DNA of 64,000 nt from Oscarella lobularis. Its lineage: Eukaryota; Porifera; Homoscleromorpha; Homosclerophorida; Oscarellidae. This document shows, piece by piece, positions 11,588-22,300 of the stretch. Where the stretch lies: contig NC_089176.1 of NCBI RefSeq assembly GCF_947507565.1, forward strand, positions 1,426,001-1,490,000, read 5' to 3'. The notes under the pieces are model-generated. The model was given only the letters and a program-made list of their open reading frames with translations, was not told where the DNA came from and did not search any database. A program made the position numbers and the translations under genes. Each line of letters starts with the position of its first letter. Positions within the stretch are counted from its first letter, which is position 1.

Positions 11588-14500
11588 TCAAAGTTTTATG
11601 TACTGATTTCGGCTTCTTCTCTGTTGAATCTTTGCTCTTCTTGATACCAGGAAGTGAATAATTGTGACCGCTACAACAAAAAGCACGAAAAGAAAGTTTA
11701 TAGCAAAAACGAGTATTTCTGAAACTTCAGAAGTCAGGACGCTGTCGCGATTTGTCATGCAGTTGAAGGTGACCGCAATGGTAAATGACGCCGCGACGTC
11801 AATCCAACTTTCAAAATTCCACTTGGTATAGCTAATGAACGGTTTTGCAGTCGCAACAAAATAGCTAAATCCAACCAGTAACAGGTTGAATAAAATTGCT
11901 TGAACGTCTCGCTGAAATAGAGGGAAGATAGAAATAACAATAGCAAGTGCTAAACGACGAAGCATTAGAAAAATCGCCATGTATTTCTGATACGGTTTTT
12001 TGTAAGAAGAGATTAGCACGTCCAAATACGATAGACAAGGACGTCGTCTCCGATTTGAACTCAGCTGTAGTCGTTTCCTAAGCAAGAAAAAGATTGATGT
12101 TGGAAAGAGGCCAATATTAGCAACCGTAAGTATTATGCCAAGTATGAGCAGAATTCTGTATTCAGCGGAGGAACAGTTGATCCAGGGATACGCTTTCATG
12201 TAGTAGTCATTTGTTCCAGGATTGATAACACATGGAAGCAGGATTTGAATAAGTTGGTTAGAAATGGGATAGAAGAAAACGTTCAAAAGAAGTAGAAGCT
12301 GCCCTTTTGCTTTTCTCTTAACCAATTCAAAAAGTTTTTTCTTCCTATTTAGTCTATACGCAAGTGGCCTCTTTCGTATAGCGAAACAGTCTGCTTGATA
12401 ATCGAGAAGAAATAGGAATAATTCGAATCCGCTTACAACAAAAGGAACGGCAACTAGAAAGAGTAGTCGTCCAAGAGGAGAAAACAGGGGTGAAAACGTA
12501 CACGAAAGTCCGTAGAAATTGAAGTTAATTAGATTCTTGACCCACCTTGCTGCTTCAAACACTTTCATTCTATCCAATACCTTGGCGAACGAGCAGTACT
12601 TGCATTCAACGTGCAGACTTGTAACATTGAGCGAATCCATTACTTGAACGTACATAATCAATGTCATAGCGAACGCTTTGATTGCTCTAAGACGTCCGAA
12701 AACTGCCAGTAGCACAAATGTGCAATAGATTTCCACCAGCCAAGCAGGTAGAACGTGAAAAGTTCCAAACAAAATTATAGCCAGCGATAGGGCAATGTAA
12801 CAAATCGTGTTCACCAATCTTGCCACCTTTCTTCCACAGATAAAATAATATCCGTATTTTTGAAGTTTTTCAGACGCCCACGTTAAGAAGAGCACAAGGA
12901 ATATGCCAACAATTGCCAGTCCAACGGCAATACCTTGAAATTTTGTTTTCTTACACGAATGGCATTTTTGGTCTTCACGGTAATAGTGAGGTTCACACTG
13001 AGAGCAGAGTCGCCCGTAAGCGTGGCTTGTGCACAAACAGCTTTTCGTACACGACACAGTTACTCTGTCGTCGTTGAGGTAACAAGTGCAATTGTTAGTC
13101 GGATTGCAGCGAAAACTGTCTTTGTACACGGAATCGCAGAGAATGAGATCAGTCATGTTATCAGGACTTGGAACTGGATATGTATTCTTTTCCATGTAGA
13201 TTACGCTGTTGTTTGTTTTCCCTGGGCATTTAGAATGATTAAAATTACACGGTCTACAATTTCCGTAAAAACCAAAATGCTCCCTGTTGCAACGGCACAA
13301 CACGTGGTAGTAGTAAGTGCTATTGACGTACAGTAGACCATAATCCGATCCGCCATTAGTTTGATGAATTTGAATTTGAGGACATTGAAAATTTGCCTTA
13401 TTCCCTTCCGTTGCGACATCGTAATTAATGGTAGTAAATCTTGGCATCGGATTTTCTCTACTTTTGCTTTGCAGCTTTTTATTTCCTCGAAGGTCTATCA
13501 ATTTAATAGATCGAAAAAGTTCGCATGATTCCGGTATGGAACCTTCAAGGTCATTCCAGCTGAGGTCAAGCACCTGAAGGTAAGACTGTTGAAATTCAGG
13601 ACGTGGAATCTTGCCAACCAATTTGTTATTTGATAGCCTCAATGCAACAAGATAGTCAAGTGATGACCACAGCAAGTGAAACAGGTCTCCTTGCAGACCG
13701 GTTGATGCGAAGTTAAATGTTAGAATCGGACACTTTTGTTTTCTACTTCGAAAAGGACCGAGAAATAGCTGTCCTAGCCTATGCGTTGTAAGGTCTGTAA
13801 ATGGATTGAAGCTAAAATCCAAAATTTGTATTTTCGGAAGAAAACTGTACCAAGAATACGACGAAATGGAACGAAACCTATTGTGAGAAACATCCAGGGA
13901 TATTAGGTTTGTAGCGTTTAGCACAGAAGACGGAAACTCGCCCACCAAGTAATTTTGACTCAAATCAATTATAGTAGTGTTGATTGGAAATTTCATTTTT
14001 GATGAAATGTTTCCAGTGAGACGGTTTTTGCTGAGATCTAGAACTTCAAGATTTGGCCATATAAGATGCATATCTTCTGGCAGTTGACCCTTGAATTTAT
14101 TTTTCTCCAAGAGCAAATATTTGATGTTTCTCAGCGGAAACAATTGGCTTATGTGTCCCTCAAACGACAACAACGTCAAGTCCATGGCAAATAGATTATG
14201 CAATTGATGTATGTCTGGATGTAGAAAGCCGCCTAGCTCGTTCATTGCAATATTTAAAACTTGCAAGCATTTCATCTTTCCCACCTCGTGTCCCATTCCA
14301 TTTCCTTTCAGTTTGCAATTGTTGAGCTGAAGGTGGGAAATATTTGTATACAATCCTAAAGTAGACCAGGGAATGGGGCCCGTAAGCAATGTGGAAGTCA
14401 TTTTAAAAACGATAAGAGGGAGCTGCTTTTTAGGCAAGAAAACGCTGAGCAATCCATGAATACCGAAGTTGGTCTCTAAGTTAAGAAACTGAAGGTCTTC

Positions 14501-15016
14501 CAGGTCCCATAGGAACTTCAGTTTCTCAACGGATCCGGATAAATTATTTCCTGGAAGGTAGATACCAATAACGAAACCTTTTCCCGATGAAATCACACCC
14601 TTCCAACAACAAAGGGAATGATTCGAATTCCAATTCTCGTCATGTCTCCAGTTTCGTCCTCCCAGGATGTGGTAGAATTTTCGCAGAATGGACTTTTCTC
14701 TTTCTACTCTCTCTTTCAAAGCCGCAGTGTCGCTTTCACTTTTGCAAAATTGTTCAGATGCACAGTTCACGTCTATAGAAAAGTTAGGTAGAAAGCGCTG
14801 GGAGAGCCTGCTCCTTCGGGTCTGGAGTGACATGCAGCTCCAAACTAAACTATAAAGACCGGTAGTCATCTTACTGCGCGCACTGAAGAGGAGGGTCTTG
14901 TCAGAAAGGTAAGTTTCAGATGGCGGGCATTGATAGGAGAAGTCAGCGAGAAGACTCAGAAAGAAGCTGACAAGCGTACACAGCCAAGCAGCTCTCCTGA
15001 AGCCTTCATTGCACAA
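11588..15016 (-). CDS. LRR-TM-2: paralogue of LRR-TM-1 with start codon out of frame
   Basis: Strong paralogue of LRR-TM-1: signal-peptide-like segment, plant-type LRRs, Cys-rich stalk and the same multi-pass C-terminus. An intron at 14874-14773 is conserved (donor GTAAGATG, acceptor CTATAG). Here it is 102 nt with no in-frame stop, so the gene also reads straight through it. The oddity is the start. The ATG matching the LRR-TM-1 start lies at about 15007-15009, but a 2-nt length difference within the signal-peptide codons puts it out of frame, and it meets a stop 17 codons later. The body frame upstream contains TTG and then an in-frame TAG without any ATG. Either the gene is newly dead, or it uses another 5' exon or non-ATG start, or the base calls are wrong. 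The body shows no other break. Confidence 0.7.
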   Translation of the reverse strand: MCNEGFRRAAWLCTLVSFFLSLLADFSYQCPPSETYLSDKTLLFSARSKMTTGLYSLVWSCMSLQTRRSRLSQRFLPNFSIDVNCASEQFCKSESDTAALKERVEREKSILRKFYHILGGRNWRHDENWNSNHSLCCWKGVISSGKGFVIGIYLPGNNLSGSVEKLKFLWDLEDLQFLNLETNFGIHGLLSVFLPKKQLPLIVFKMTSTLLTGPIPWSTLGLYTNISHLQLNNCKLKGNGMGHEVGKMKCLQVLNIAMNELGGFLHPDIHQLHNLFAMDLTLLSFEGHISQLFPLRNIKYLLLEKNKFKGQLPEDMHLIWPNLEVLDLSKNRLTGNISSKMKFPINTTIIDLSQNYLVGEFPSSVLNATNLISLDVSHNRFRSISSYSWYSFLPKIQILDFSFNPFTDLTTHRLGQLFLGPFRSRKQKCPILTFNFASTGLQGDLFHLLWSSLDYLVALRLSNNKLVGKIPRPEFQQSYLQVLDLSWNDLEGSIPESCELFRSIKLIDLRGNKKLQSKSRENPMPRFTTINYDVATEGNKANFQCPQIQIHQTNGGSDYGLLYVNSTYYYHVLCRCNREHFGFYGNCRPCNFNHSKCPGKTNNSVIYMEKNTYPVPSPDNMTDLILCDSVYKDSFRCNPTNNCTCYLNDDRVTVSCTKSCLCTSHAYGRLCSQCEPHYYREDQKCHSCKKTKFQGIAVGLAIVGIFLVLFLTWASEKLQKYGYYFICGRKVARLVNTICYIALSLAIILFGTFHVLPAWLVEIYCTFVLLAVFGRLRAIKAFAMTLIMYVQVMDSLNVTSLHVECKYCSFAKVLDRMKVFEAARWVKNLINFNFYGLSCTFSPLFSPLGRLLFLVAVPFVVSGFELFLFLLDYQADCFAIRKRPLAYRLNRKKKLFELVKRKAKGQLLLLLNVFFYPISNQLIQILLPCVINPGTNDYYMKAYPWINCSSAEYRILLILGIILTVANIGLFPTSIFFLLRKRLQLSSNRRRRPCLSYLDVLISSYKKPYQKYMAIFLMLRRLALAIVISIFPLFQRDVQAILFNLLLVGFSYFVATAKPFISYTKWNFESWIDVAASFTIAVTFNCMTNRDSVLTSEVSEILVFAINFLFVLFVVAVTIIHFLVSRRAKIQQRRSRNQYIKL

Positions 15017-15806
15017 GTTTAAGTGCGTGTCGGAGACTGTACACTAATTAGATTACACGAATTGCATTTTCGGTTTCAGGAGTTAAGTCTCATATGAAAT
15101 GACTTCCGTGGAATGAAATGGATGAAACACGCTCAAATCTTCAGAAAGTCGTTGAACCTGATAGACAGCCTCCCTAAAGACAAATCCCAGTGTATAACAT
15201 GCACTAGGACAATCTTGCCCTTGTAGATAATACTCAAGCTGAGTCAACTACGGAACAGATACTCTAGTACACTGGAGCTACCGTATCCCGTGAGAATTCT
15301 GGGATGGTCCCGAGTCCTCTCTCTAATTACATCTGCTAGCTAGCAATCGCGCTATCAATTTTCTAACGCCGGTCGGGTCGTTCGGAGCCGGTCGGCAGGG
15401 GCCGTCGGCAGGAGACGATGGAGTCCCAGGGACGCTACGCGACCGTGCGCTAGCGAGCTTTTAGTGAGGGCACAGGAGCTGCACACTGGGCACAGGGCAT
15501 ATCTCTGGTGAGGGGGACAACGCAGGAACACGATCGAGGGCGTCCATTAGCCATCTGCCCGCAAAGACGAACAGTCCATCTTTACCAAGATACGGGCAAC
15601 GGTGGTTTATCGCACCGTCGCGGCAACTCGCGTGAGAGACGCGACAATTTTTAGAGCACTCCTAGGTCGGTGCCTTGGCTAAAGTTCCTGGCTAGGGGTG
15701 GTAAGTAAACGTGTCAGAAAACAGATTTTCTATAAACTAGAACAGAAATGTCTGTCTGCATGGCCAAGTGCAGGCAATCTTCCTCACCTCTATCATACGT
15801 TCGATG
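15017..15806. other. Non-coding stretch with a GC-rich block
   Basis: This lies between the 5' end of LRR-TM-2 and the 3' end of the reelin-like gene. About 15366-15700 is GC-rich with short repeats (GCCGGTCGG twice and GCCGTCGGCAGG between 15370 and 15415). I see no open frame of note, no tRNA boxes and no transposon ends. It probably holds the LRR-TM-2 promoter and the reelin-like 3' UTR. Confidence 0.3.
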
Positions 15807-16350
15807 TCAAAGAGCATGGACGTTAGCATAGGTACGAGACGTCGACTTCGTTTTTGAAACCGATGATGTATTCCTGGTCAAGTCCTTCAGATTGACGGTT
15901 TCGTACACAGGCTCGTTTTTTCTCGGTGCCACTAACGAAGGACTCTCGGAGTAGGCGTGACGCGTAGGTGCTCCTGCCTGGCCAACCGATTCCTCGTTTT
16001 CATTCTCCACTTGCTTCCTTCTCTTCTTTCGGAGAATGAGTACGACCAAAATGGCAATGACGAAAGCCGATAATATTCCAACAAACGGTCCCACCCACAC
16101 GTCCGACTTAGAATTGTCTCCAACGAGTTTGCAATCTTTATCATTGGACGCAGAGCACTGACACCGGTCGCCACTAAAACTGTAGTCGCAATCGCATTTG
16201 AAGGCGTTGCTATTTTCCGCGACGGTTACGCACTGCCCTCGTCCGCTGCACAGATCCAAATCAGAACAGGCAGGCCCAATGTAGACGTTATCGATTGCCC
16301 AAACGAAATCTCCGGACTGCGCCGAATGGTACCATCGGAAACGTGTGTGA
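15807..16350 (-). other. Last exon of reelin-like gene: EGF, transmembrane helix, tyrosine tail
   Basis: Acceptor CTAG at 16351 opens this exon. It completes a reelin sub-repeat ([20 protein letters not shown]) and then encodes an EGF-like unit (CSGRGQC to SGDRCQC). A hydrophobic helix ([20 protein letters not shown]) follows, then RKKRRK and a tail of about 80 residues. The tail contains VYETV and, near the C-terminus, TYANV. YxNx is the known Grb2 SH2 consensus; neither motif is a perfect ITIM because the -2 residue is Pro or Arg. Tyrosine signalling is therefore inferred. Confidence 0.75.
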
Positions 16351-19300
16351 CTAGATAAAAAGAAAGCGACCGGTCAAGGTAAATTTTCTTAGCATTTTGA
16401 CTATTTATGATTTAACTGCTCGTCCTATTATTTAGAAAAAGGAGCCATAAATATCCTACGCTTGCTCCTTTTTTAAAAAGCTTATTAGATTTTCTTACTT
16501 TGAAAGAGATCCACTTGGAAGGGAAGCCATGATACGACTCCAGCTTCCAATTGAGCTTGAAGTGTCACAGAACGTTTCCGCGTCGCAGAGAGTCTTCAAG
16601 TCAACCCAAGTTGATCCGAAGTCAATCGAGTATTGAAGGTACACGATATCGTTTAGCGATGCCGCCGAAATTTCGCAGCCAATGGTAAATTCGAACGTGA
16701 CGTAATAATCGTCGAAAATTTTTAGATCGCGCGACGTAATGTACTTCTGCCCAATACCAGGCGAAGACAAGAAAGCATTGTCGCTTGAGGATCTGTTACT
16801 CGATTGGTTCCAACAGAATTGGTGAACTTCGAAAAGGTTAGAAATGAAAAGCCAGTTACTGGTTCTAATTGGATCGAAGTCGTCTTCTAAAGCTCTTGCG
16901 CTCATTTTGCTTTCGCCGATGAAGACGTCTGTCAAAGTCCAATCACTCGTGTTTCTGCCCGGGCCATCCGGCTGCCACCAACGGAAGCGACTTGCCCTGG
17001 ATTTAGCCGCTGACGGAAGGCCAATGACAACATGAGTCATAGAGGTGTGGCTTGCGTGAGGTAAGGTCTCCAATAGAGTCCAAGTTAGTCCGCCGTTTAG
17101 AGAGAAGTGAACCAGAACGTCGTTGGCAGTCTCGGTAACTAAAGGGAGTAATTGAATGTCAAATTCTATATGTCCCGCACGTGTTGTGTCCAAGTCAGCC
17201 GTTACGATTTGCCGGTATCCCGGCAACGAGAATTTCACTGGGGACACAGGCATTAGACGAGTATAGGAAAAGTGAATGAGACTTCTTACGTCCTTTCGAT
17301 AGACCATCCGAAAATGCCGCGCCTTGCGCGAAAGACCACTTTACTTGATTGAGAAAACCGCCTGAGGAAAACGTATCTATCATTTCTGTGGCGAATTCGG
17401 TTAAAACGGTTTCGCAGTAACGACCAGTAAAACCCTGATCACATCTAGGTAAGCATGATCAATAGTTTAAATAAAAGCGGCTAGGAAGCTCAGCCAACCT
17501 ACATGCAATGATCTGGCTGACAACGGCCATGACCACTGCACATTTTTGGACAGGAATGTCCAATAAAAACTGTGAAGAAGCAAACACATTTAGTTGAAGT
17601 AATTTAATCCTCCGTCATCATACTATTGTCTATTGCCCAAGGTAGTGATGATACTGGTTGGTGCCATCGAAAACGAGTTGACATTGTGACTGCGTCTCGT
17701 GACAGAGCTAAGGTGATGCGACGCCAACTACGCGTACGAGAATTATGCTTTGTCTACGTGCCCATTAGCGTAAGTTTACCTTCCTGTACTGTAGTAGATA
17801 GACGGCATCTGGTAGACTTCGCCGGTGGTACATAACTCGGGCAAACAACCTTTCTGTACGCGACGCCAATTGAGCGAGACTGAAGTCCGAAATTCGAAAG
17901 AAATGCTAAAAATTCGAATAGATGAATACCGAAAGATTCTGGACGAGTTCACCCTTCGTTTTCGTTTGCCGAACGTAGGCCACATCCAACGTTAATATCG
18001 AACTGGGCAACATACCAAGTTTCGGTCAGGTTTTGACGAATGATGATTGAGTCAATCGACCAGACATCAGTGTCGGCTCCGTTGTGCACGTCCTGCGTCC
18101 ATTGAAAGCGAGTCGAAACATTTCGAGCGTCAAGTGGAAGAGTAAGAGACACATGTCGTGGTCTCTAAAATTTAATCTGTTAAAGCCGTTTAAGAATTAA
18201 TGACCCATTATTACTCTAAACGCATCATAAGAAAATAATTGCCACAATTTCCAGGTTTGCCCGTCAGTTGAATAAGAGAGGATGACGCTCTCTGACTGAT
18301 GATCAGCATTTTCGCAGTGCCAATTATTTTCCGAACTTCCACCTGATTAGATTTTATAAAATATTTAAGTCAACCTGCATAAACCATGTGATCACCAATC
18401 ATAAGATAGAATTCAAGTATGTCCATGACGGACGTGTCGGTCGTTCTTGTAGTCAGCCGTCGCGTGCAACACCTGTCAAAGACAAGCGCATAACCGCTAT
18501 CAACGATGCCACAGCGAGTCGAACGCCGTCCTCCTTCCATGCTCCACCTGAATTGGTTGTTTAGTTAATCATGATGATTTGCTAATTGCAGTATGAAAAC
18601 TTACCCCCAGGGAAATGAATTGTCAAACAGTTCGTACACTTGCATATTCCACATAGAAAGAAAAGCTATGTCTTTAGTGACGGCGTTAGATTGAGTCATT
18701 GTAGATAGATTGAAAAGCATCACTGGATTCCATCTATTACACTTTCCAGAACTAATTTCAGCTCCGGAAGCCTGATTCCAATTTGCAGAGTTCGTTGAGT
18801 TGAACCTAAAGGAAGATTGTTACTGTTCTTTCTAAACGCTTTCGCAAGCAACACACGTTTCTGTCAGCTCTGTTACATTCTTTATGGTGTACTCGCCAAT
18901 AAAGAGATCATCAATGGCCCAAGCACTAATCCCAGCTGAATAATAGCCATACTGCCAAAATCGAAAACGAGTTTGCTGCGAACTTCTTGCGGTATACGGT
19001 ATAGAAATAGAACGTCTTGTCGGTTTAGAAGGGCCCCTGTAATTGTACAAAAAATAACACGGCCCTTTGTAAGATTGAAAAAAAGACGCCATTACCCTGC
19101 ATTTGCCAAATTTCTCCAAGTTACTCCACCATTTGTAGAATACTGAACGACCATTTGGCGTGAGTACCCGCTTCCACAGTACCTGTGGATAAATTGAATG
19201 TAGCTGTAGCGGTTGACGTTCAATTTCATGTCCACGTTCGCCTTCTTCACCAAATACTAGGGAATTTCCTGATGACAGATATCCGCATTCATTTGAGACT

Positions 19301-22300
19301 TTTGCGCTTTCAATAACTGAAAATGCGTCTAATCTAGAATATTTTCCATCGAAGCGCTCCTTAATTAGTCAAAAGTCTCTTACGATTTGACGTGAACCAA
19401 CCGAGATTACCTTAATTTCAAAAGGTTTGTACGTGGCCGACTGACTACACTGATATCCACTGTAGCCAGAGTCGCACAAGCATTGAACGTTAGTTGTGCA
19501 CCGACCGTGACCACTGCAGAAATTTGGGCAACTATTTCCAATGTATACGTTGCCAATAGCCCAACCAAATGCGACACCTTAGTAAGACCATACGTCATGT
19601 TTACTACTGCATACTAGACTTACCGCCAGATGAGGCTAGCCATCTGAGTTGAATATTTTGATAAAAATATGAATAAGGCAATTGCGTCTGGCTGAACGGA
19701 ATGGTAACACGAGTCCAGTTGCTCATTGAACCCGATCTGTATATAGACGAACTTCTATACCTAAACGATGTCGGTTATAGAGTAAATTTTCATTTTCAAG
19801 CACATACCCTCCTCTGGAGCAACCGCGTGCCGGCTGACAGCCCGAATCCAAAAGCGTCCAAACGTCATTGCCTCTGGAGTACTGCAGCTCGACGCTCGTT
19901 GACGAAGACATATTCTGTCCACCGCAGTCTACGACTATTTCAAACTGGACAGTAGTACTTGCACTGAAGCGAAAGCGCGATGTTGACAAGTAGCGTCTGG
20001 TAGTTGAAAAGAAATTCGAAAAATACAGTGACGAGAACAACGACGAGCAGTGCGGCTGCATAGAAGAGCCGGGATGAAACGTCCAAAAAGCGTTGCTAAA
20101 GCAAAAAATTAGGCCTGTTTTAGCTACCTGTACGCAAAAGGAATTAGGTTCTAACTTCATTGGATCAAATGAGTCGAAGAAAGGCTGCCGCCGGCGGTCG
20201 TAGACGGAGTTGATGTATACGTCATCAACCGCCCACACGTCCAGATCGAATCCCCTTGCGTACGCTTGAAACCATCGAAGGCGAGTAGAATTTGTCTGCG
20301 CCCCCGAAAGGGAATAGATCGCCCTTGGTTTGTTCTCTGATAGTATTCCAAGTCTTGACCACGTTCTTCCTCCGTCAGTTGAAAATTGTAACGCAACATA
20401 GTTTGTGGTTCTTGCCAGTGAGACTGAACAGCGTCTATCACTGCTGTATTTGAAACTGAATTCAAGTTCCGGCGAAAAGGCGGTCAAATCCAAGTCAACG
20501 GTTTGAAGTAATCGTGAACGACCAGTACTGTTATGAAGGATTAGAAAATGTCGGTTTATTATTTAATAGAGTAACGTACTAGAAGACGGCGGCGTTTCCA
20601 GCCGATATAACGCCGCACAGCGTTCCAATCAGACCACCTCCAATCCAGGACCACTTTGATGAGGAAAAACCTGTCTCAAACGTTTCTCGGAGATAGGTGG
20701 GGTTTTCATGCAATGAAACGTTGCATAGAACTCCACTGTGCCCAGAATCACACTGACATGTTCCTACATACAGACTGGTTTAGCTTATGGCATCCGACAT
20801 GAGACGTAATTTACCGCACTCGCAGTAGCCCCATCGCCTATCTGTGTCGTAGTTAGACGTCGTAGCACACCACGGATGTTCTCGACCACGAACAATGCAC
20901 GAGTAGTACTGAATGCCGTTGAAGAAGAAAGGAAACGTGCAGGCACGCCCATCATCATTGCCACCGCAGACAACGCTTTGTGCCTTCCCGACAGCTGTAA
21001 TTATGCATTTACCGTGGCCTGAGCAATCGCCTGGACAAGAATTACCTACAAAACTAAATGGATTAGAGAGAAGAAACGAGAATTCTGCGTACCTATGTAT
21101 ACGTTGTCTATAGCCCAGTTGGCGGTCGACGAAAAGCTTGGTTGTTTGTATCGAAACTGGGTTCGACTGCTGATTACAGCATCGTCTAATTTAATTTGTA
21201 TTCTTGCCCAGGAGTGGAATAGGACGGATTTGTAAACACTAAAAGGCTAAGCATTCAATACAGAGTAACGATTAAGGTAAGCTACCCAAAATACAAGACT
21301 GTAGTTACTTACCATCATAGTTTTGCATTGCAGTGACGTTGTAGGGTTGCATGCTGTAACAACTGGTTGCCATTTTTGCCCCAGATCGACAGAGTACTCC
21401 AAATTAATGTCATAGCTTGATACATCCTGAGCTGATTTTTCCATAATTAAGTCAAACTGTAGAAATTTTTCTCGACCCCCACTGGAAAAAGCAACGTGAT
21501 TAAGAGCCCATTCATCTAATCCTCTATTGCTGTGCTTAAGTTGACGCCAACGGATAACTGTTGCTCGTTTTCGGGCATCAGAAGGCAATTTTATTGTGAC
21601 TGGCCGAGATGACCGATAAGCTGTGGAAGGAATTAGAGTTCGCGAGGTATTGCTTAGAGTAAATCGTAAGGCTTACCGTTGTAGACAAGCGTGAGCAATA
21701 GCGCGAAATTTGCTCTATTTGAGTGGGTGTATTCTACAACGACTGACTCCCCTCCCTCTGCCGGATCACATTGACCGCCACCAATGATAATCCAGAAAAT
21801 AAGCAGTCTAGAAACAAGAGCATAATAAACTCGGCAGTACAGCTTTTCTACTCGGCTTCTACTCGGTTTCCGTTAAATCTAGAGGTTGGGTCTGAATTGA
21901 CCGAACACCCGACTGATTGAAAAACGCTTGGTAAACTCCATATGCGTTGCATTTTGCCGTGCTTGTTATTGATCCACCTGATATGCTTCCCCATTCGCTT
22001 AACTGACTAAAATTCTCAATTAAAGTTTTTACTTTAAAAATCCTTTTTTATTAAGTTCAAACCCGAACGTTATTGCTTCTGAAAAGTCGGAAGGAAAGTT
22101 TTTTCCTAATAGCACTTCAGGAATAAATGCAACGTGATTAATAGACCATTTGTCGTTAGATCCTGAGTGAGAAAGCTGTCTCCACTGAATGGCTGTGCTT
22201 GCTGTCTTAGCTTCAGCTGGCAAAGCAACTTTCACTAGTTTCGAAACTTTATAGGCTGCAGAGAACAAATAAAACAAAGAAACAAATTAAAGATTTGCCT

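Noticed and set aside
14773-14874. LRR-TM-2 as a single-exon gene, since the frame runs through this segment
   Set aside because: Donor GTAAGATG and the acceptor are conserved with LRR-TM-1, where the intron has a stop. Splicing gives matching RNVNC/RNVDC junctions, so it is an intron that happens to be open.
15366-15700. GC-rich block as rDNA, tRNA or a SINE
   Set aside because: There is no conserved A/B box, no rRNA text that I recognise and no poly-A tail or target-site duplication; it is left as unexplained non-coding DNA.
15807-15900. ITIM motifs in the reelin-like tail
   Set aside because: The residue two before Tyr is Pro in PVYETV and Arg in RTYANV, outside the S/I/V/L rule. Only a YxxV pattern and a YxNx SH2-type site can be claimed.
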